This document shows positions 3,811 through 5,931 of a stretch of 5,931 nt of DNA, piece after piece. The stretch spans positions 1-5,931 of the forward strand of contig JAITOS010000022.1 of the NCBI GenBank assembly GCA_031289815.1, read 5' to 3'. Every line of letters starts with the position of its first letter. Position 1 is the stretch's first letter. The position numbers were made by a program, and so were the translations under genes. Source of the DNA: Peptococcaceae bacterium (GTDB lineage: Bacteria; Bacillota; Desulfitobacteriia; Desulfitobacteriales; Desulfitobacteriaceae). The notes under the pieces were generated by a model. It saw only the letters and a list, made by a program, of their open reading frames with translations. It searched no databases and had not been told where the DNA came from.

Positions 3811-5931
3811 TTACGAATGGCTCTCCTGACGGCTATTTTTTTGGATCGTTATAAATATTTCCAGTATCTGATTCACCGCTTTTAGCAGCTGCTCCTGCGT
3901 CATCAGGCGCAGGCGGATTTTGCTCTCCAGTTTTCCGTTCCCAGCCACGCCAAAAGACAACGGGTAGGGCGCCTGAGCGGCGATACCAATGAGCTGTTCG
4001 CCCGATAAGCCGGGGTCGCCGGCAAAATGCAGCGTGAACCCCTGGACGTTCTGTTGAATCTGTTCGATCCACAAGAACTTGGCCTGCCATTTGATCCGCA
4101 TGATCTGCAACAGGTTTTCAACTTCCCGCGGGATCGTCCCAAAGCGGTCGATCAATTCATCCGTCATGTCACTGAGCGCCTGTTCGCTATCCACGGTGAC
4201 AATCCGCTGATAAACCATCACTTTCGTCTGTTTATCCCCCACATATTCATCGGGCAAAAAGGCGTCCACCTGAAGCTCGATCGACGGTTCGATTGATTCC
4301 TCCACTTTCTCTCCCCGCAATTCCAATACGGCTTCTTTTAACATCTGGCAATACAAATCAAAGCCCACCGCCGCCAGGTGTCCATGCTGCTGCGCTCCTA
4401 CCAGGTTGCCGGCTCCCCGGATCTCGAGATCCCGCATCGCGACCCGGAAGCCGGACCCGAATTCCGTAAATTCCCGAATCGCCGTCAATCTTTTTTCCGC
4501 CACCTCGCTCAGCACTTTTTGCGGTTTGTAGAGAAAATAGGCGAACGCTTTCCGGCTCGACCGGCCCACCCTTCCCCGCAGCTGATACAACTGAGCTAAA
4601 CCCAGCCGGTCAGATTCTTCGATAATCAGGGTATTGACATTCGGCATGTCCAAGCCCGTCTCAATGATGGTCGTGGAGATCAGCACATCGACTTCATGCC
4701 CCAAAAAAGCGGTCATCTCTCTTTCCAGCTCAATCTCGCTCATTTGCCCGTGGGCGATGGTGCAGCGCGCCTCCGGTATCAGTTCATGAAGGAAGGAGGG
4801 CAGCTGATCGATATCTTCCACCCGGTTATGCACGTAAAACACTTGCCCGCCGCGCTGGATTTCCCGCCGGATCGCGTCCCGCACCAAATCCAGGCGGTAT
4901 TCCGCCACATAGGTCTGCACCGGATAGCGATCCTCCGGCGGAGTTTCTATAATGCTCATATCCCGCGCCCCTGCCAGAGACATATGCAACGTGCGGGGAA
5001 TCGGCGTCGCCGTCAAGGTCAGGGCGTCTACGCTGGATTTAAGCGTTTTTAATTTTTCCTTTTGCGCTACGCCAAACCGCTGTTCTTCATCCACGATGAT
5101 CAGACCCAGATTCTTAAACTTCACCTGATTGGAAATTAAACGGTGGGTACCGATCACAATATCAATGCTGCCGTCCTTCAAACCGGCGATGATCGTTTTT
5201 TGTTCTTTCGCCTGACGGAAGCGGCTGAGCATCTCCACCTTGACCGGGTAGCCGGAAAAGCGGTCGAGAAAGGTCATGTAGTGCTGCTGGGCCAGAATCG
5301 TCGTCGGCACCAACACCGCTACCTGCTTGCTGTCCATCACCGCCTTGAAAGCGGCGCGTAACGCCACTTCCGTTTTTCCATAGCCTACGTCCCCGCAGAT
5401 CAGGCGATCCATAGGGCGCGGCTTCATCATATCCTTTTTTACTTCTATGATGCACTGAAGCTGATCCGGCGTTTCTTCATAAGGAAATTTTTCTTCAAAT
5501 TCCCGCTGCCAGACATTATCCGAGCTAAAGGCAAATCCCGGCGTCTCCTGTCTCTGCGCGTAGAGCTTCACCAGGTCAAAGGCCATCTCCTTCACGGCGC
5601 TGCGCGCTTTGCTCTTTAACTTGTTCCAATCGCTTCCGCCCAATTTGTTTAGTTTTGGCGGAGCAACCCCGCCTGTTCCCAAATACCTTTGTACCAAATG
5701 AAGCTGGTCGAGGGGCACAAACAGCTTATCATTGCCTCCGTATTTAATCGCGAAATAATCTTTTTCGATCCCACTGACCGCTAAACGCTCAATCCCGGCG
5801 AACTGACCGACGCCATGATGAACATGGACCACATGATCGCCTGTCTTGATCTCGGAAACCTTTACAGCCTTAGCTTTTGGCTCCGTCTTTTGTTTGGTCA
5901 GCGCCTTCTTGCGATCACGCCGGTAGATCTC
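3811..5931 (-). CDS. mfd: Transcription-repair coupling factor Mfd, C-terminal part (start outside window)
   Basis: This fragment of 706 residues is open to the window edge; the family is usually near 1,150-1,180 residues, so about 40% is missing. Mfd removes RNA polymerase stalled at DNA lesions and recruits UvrA. Numbering from the window edge: a basic linker (1-25); the RNA-polymerase-interacting domain with GDHVVHVHHGVGQFAGIE (31-48); a superfamily 2 translocase with FPYEETPDQ, Walker A GDVGYGKTE (181-189), DEEQ box (281-284), TATPIPRT (307-314), ISTTIIETGLDMPN and QLRGRVGR (450-457); the RecG/Mfd TRG-type region (MRDLEIRGAGNLVG); and the C-terminal TRCF domain (about 555-655). All visible motifs look intact. 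The UvrB-like N-terminal module lies outside the window. The reading frame continues upstream of GTG 5830-5832 without a stop, so that codon is internal, not a start. No clear terminator follows; 95 nt separate it from the foldase ATG. Confidence 0.98.
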   Translation of the reverse strand, partial: EIYRRDRKKALTKQKTEPKAKAVKVSEIKTGDHVVHVHHGVGQFAGIERLAVSGIEKDYFAIKYGGNDKLFVPLDQLHLVQRYLGTGGVAPPKLNKLGGSDWNKLKSKARSAVKEMAFDLVKLYAQRQETPGFAFSSDNVWQREFEEKFPYEETPDQLQCIIEVKKDMMKPRPMDRLICGDVGYGKTEVALRAAFKAVMDSKQVAVLVPTTILAQQHYMTFLDRFSGYPVKVEMLSRFRQAKEQKTIIAGLKDGSIDIVIGTHRLISNQVKFKNLGLIIVDEEQRFGVAQKEKLKTLKSSVDALTLTATPIPRTLHMSLAGARDMSIIETPPEDRYPVQTYVAEYRLDLVRDAIRREIQRGGQVFYVHNRVEDIDQLPSFLHELIPEARCTIAHGQMSEIELEREMTAFLGHEVDVLISTTIIETGLDMPNVNTLIIEESDRLGLAQLYQLRGRVGRSSRKAFAYFLYKPQKVLSEVAEKRLTAIREFTEFGSGFRVAMRDLEIRGAGNLVGAQQHGHLAAVGFDLYCQMLKEAVLELRGEKVEESIEPSIELQVDAFLPDEYVGDKQTKVMVYQRIVTVDSEQALSDMTDELIDRFGTIPREVENLLQIMRIKWQAKFLWIEQIQQNVQGFTLHFAGDPGLSGEQLIGIAAQAPYPLSFGVAGNGKLESKIRLRLMTQEQLLKAVNQILEIFITIQKNSRQESHS

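Noticed and set aside
3347..3829. Plus-strand open frame of 160 codons opposite the foldase 5' end and promoter
   Set aside because: It is antisense to a well-supported gene and promoter, without a recognisable protein motif.
5830..5832. GTG as a possible mfd start
   Set aside because: The frame stays open to the window edge and the upstream residues (for example GDHVVHV) fit the Mfd interaction domain, so this codon is internal.
1..5931. Mobile element, CRISPR array, tRNA/rRNA, defence or other novel gene system
   Set aside because: No spaced direct repeats, transposase-like frames, cloverleaf or rRNA-like sequence were seen, and all coding space is taken by five recognisable chromosomal genes.

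Overview
The window reads as an ordinary chromosomal housekeeping and sporulation segment of an endospore-forming Firmicute. SpoVT (a forespore transcription factor), a YabN-type MazG and Mfd appear in the same order as in the Bacillus subtilis mfd-spoVT-yabM-yabN-yabO region. Two genes absent from that B. subtilis block are present: a PrsA-like lipoprotein foldase between mfd and spoVT, and an HU gene after mazG. From general knowledge this arrangement fits Clostridia or Negativicutes better than Bacilli. Base composition is roughly balanced. The lineage assignment is inference, because no rRNA or species marker is present.

All five genes lie on the minus strand, so transcription runs from position 5931 toward 1. 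In that order: (1) the C-terminal 60% or so of mfd (3811-5931, running off the window end); (2) a peptidyl-prolyl isomerase lipoprotein (2792-3715) with a near-consensus extended -10 sigma-A promoter and its own terminator; (3) spoVT (2047-2610) behind a sequence that closely fits a sigma-G promoter, ended by a terminator; (4) mazG/yabN (440-1909) behind a probable sigma-A promoter; (5) an HU gene (83-355) with a TTG start, closed by a strong terminator at 18-46. Only the mfd end lacks a recognisable terminator.

The genes share a location rather than one pathway. Mfd couples transcription to repair, the lipoprotein folds exported proteins, SpoVT tunes late forespore gene expression, MazG/YabN probably cleans the nucleotide pool, and HU compacts DNA. 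The intergenic regions suggest separate transcription units: a vegetative promoter for the foldase, a forespore promoter for spoVT, and a vegetative promoter for mazG with or without HU.

I found no mobile element, CRISPR array, tRNA, rRNA, phage gene or defence system, and nothing that looks like an undescribed multi-gene system. The points worth a second look are small: a three-cysteine motif in the SpoVT sensor domain, a palindrome just downstream of its predicted transcription start, an identical 11-mer at the -35 regions of two promoters, palindromes inside promoter regions, and start-codon choices that automated annotation may get wrong.
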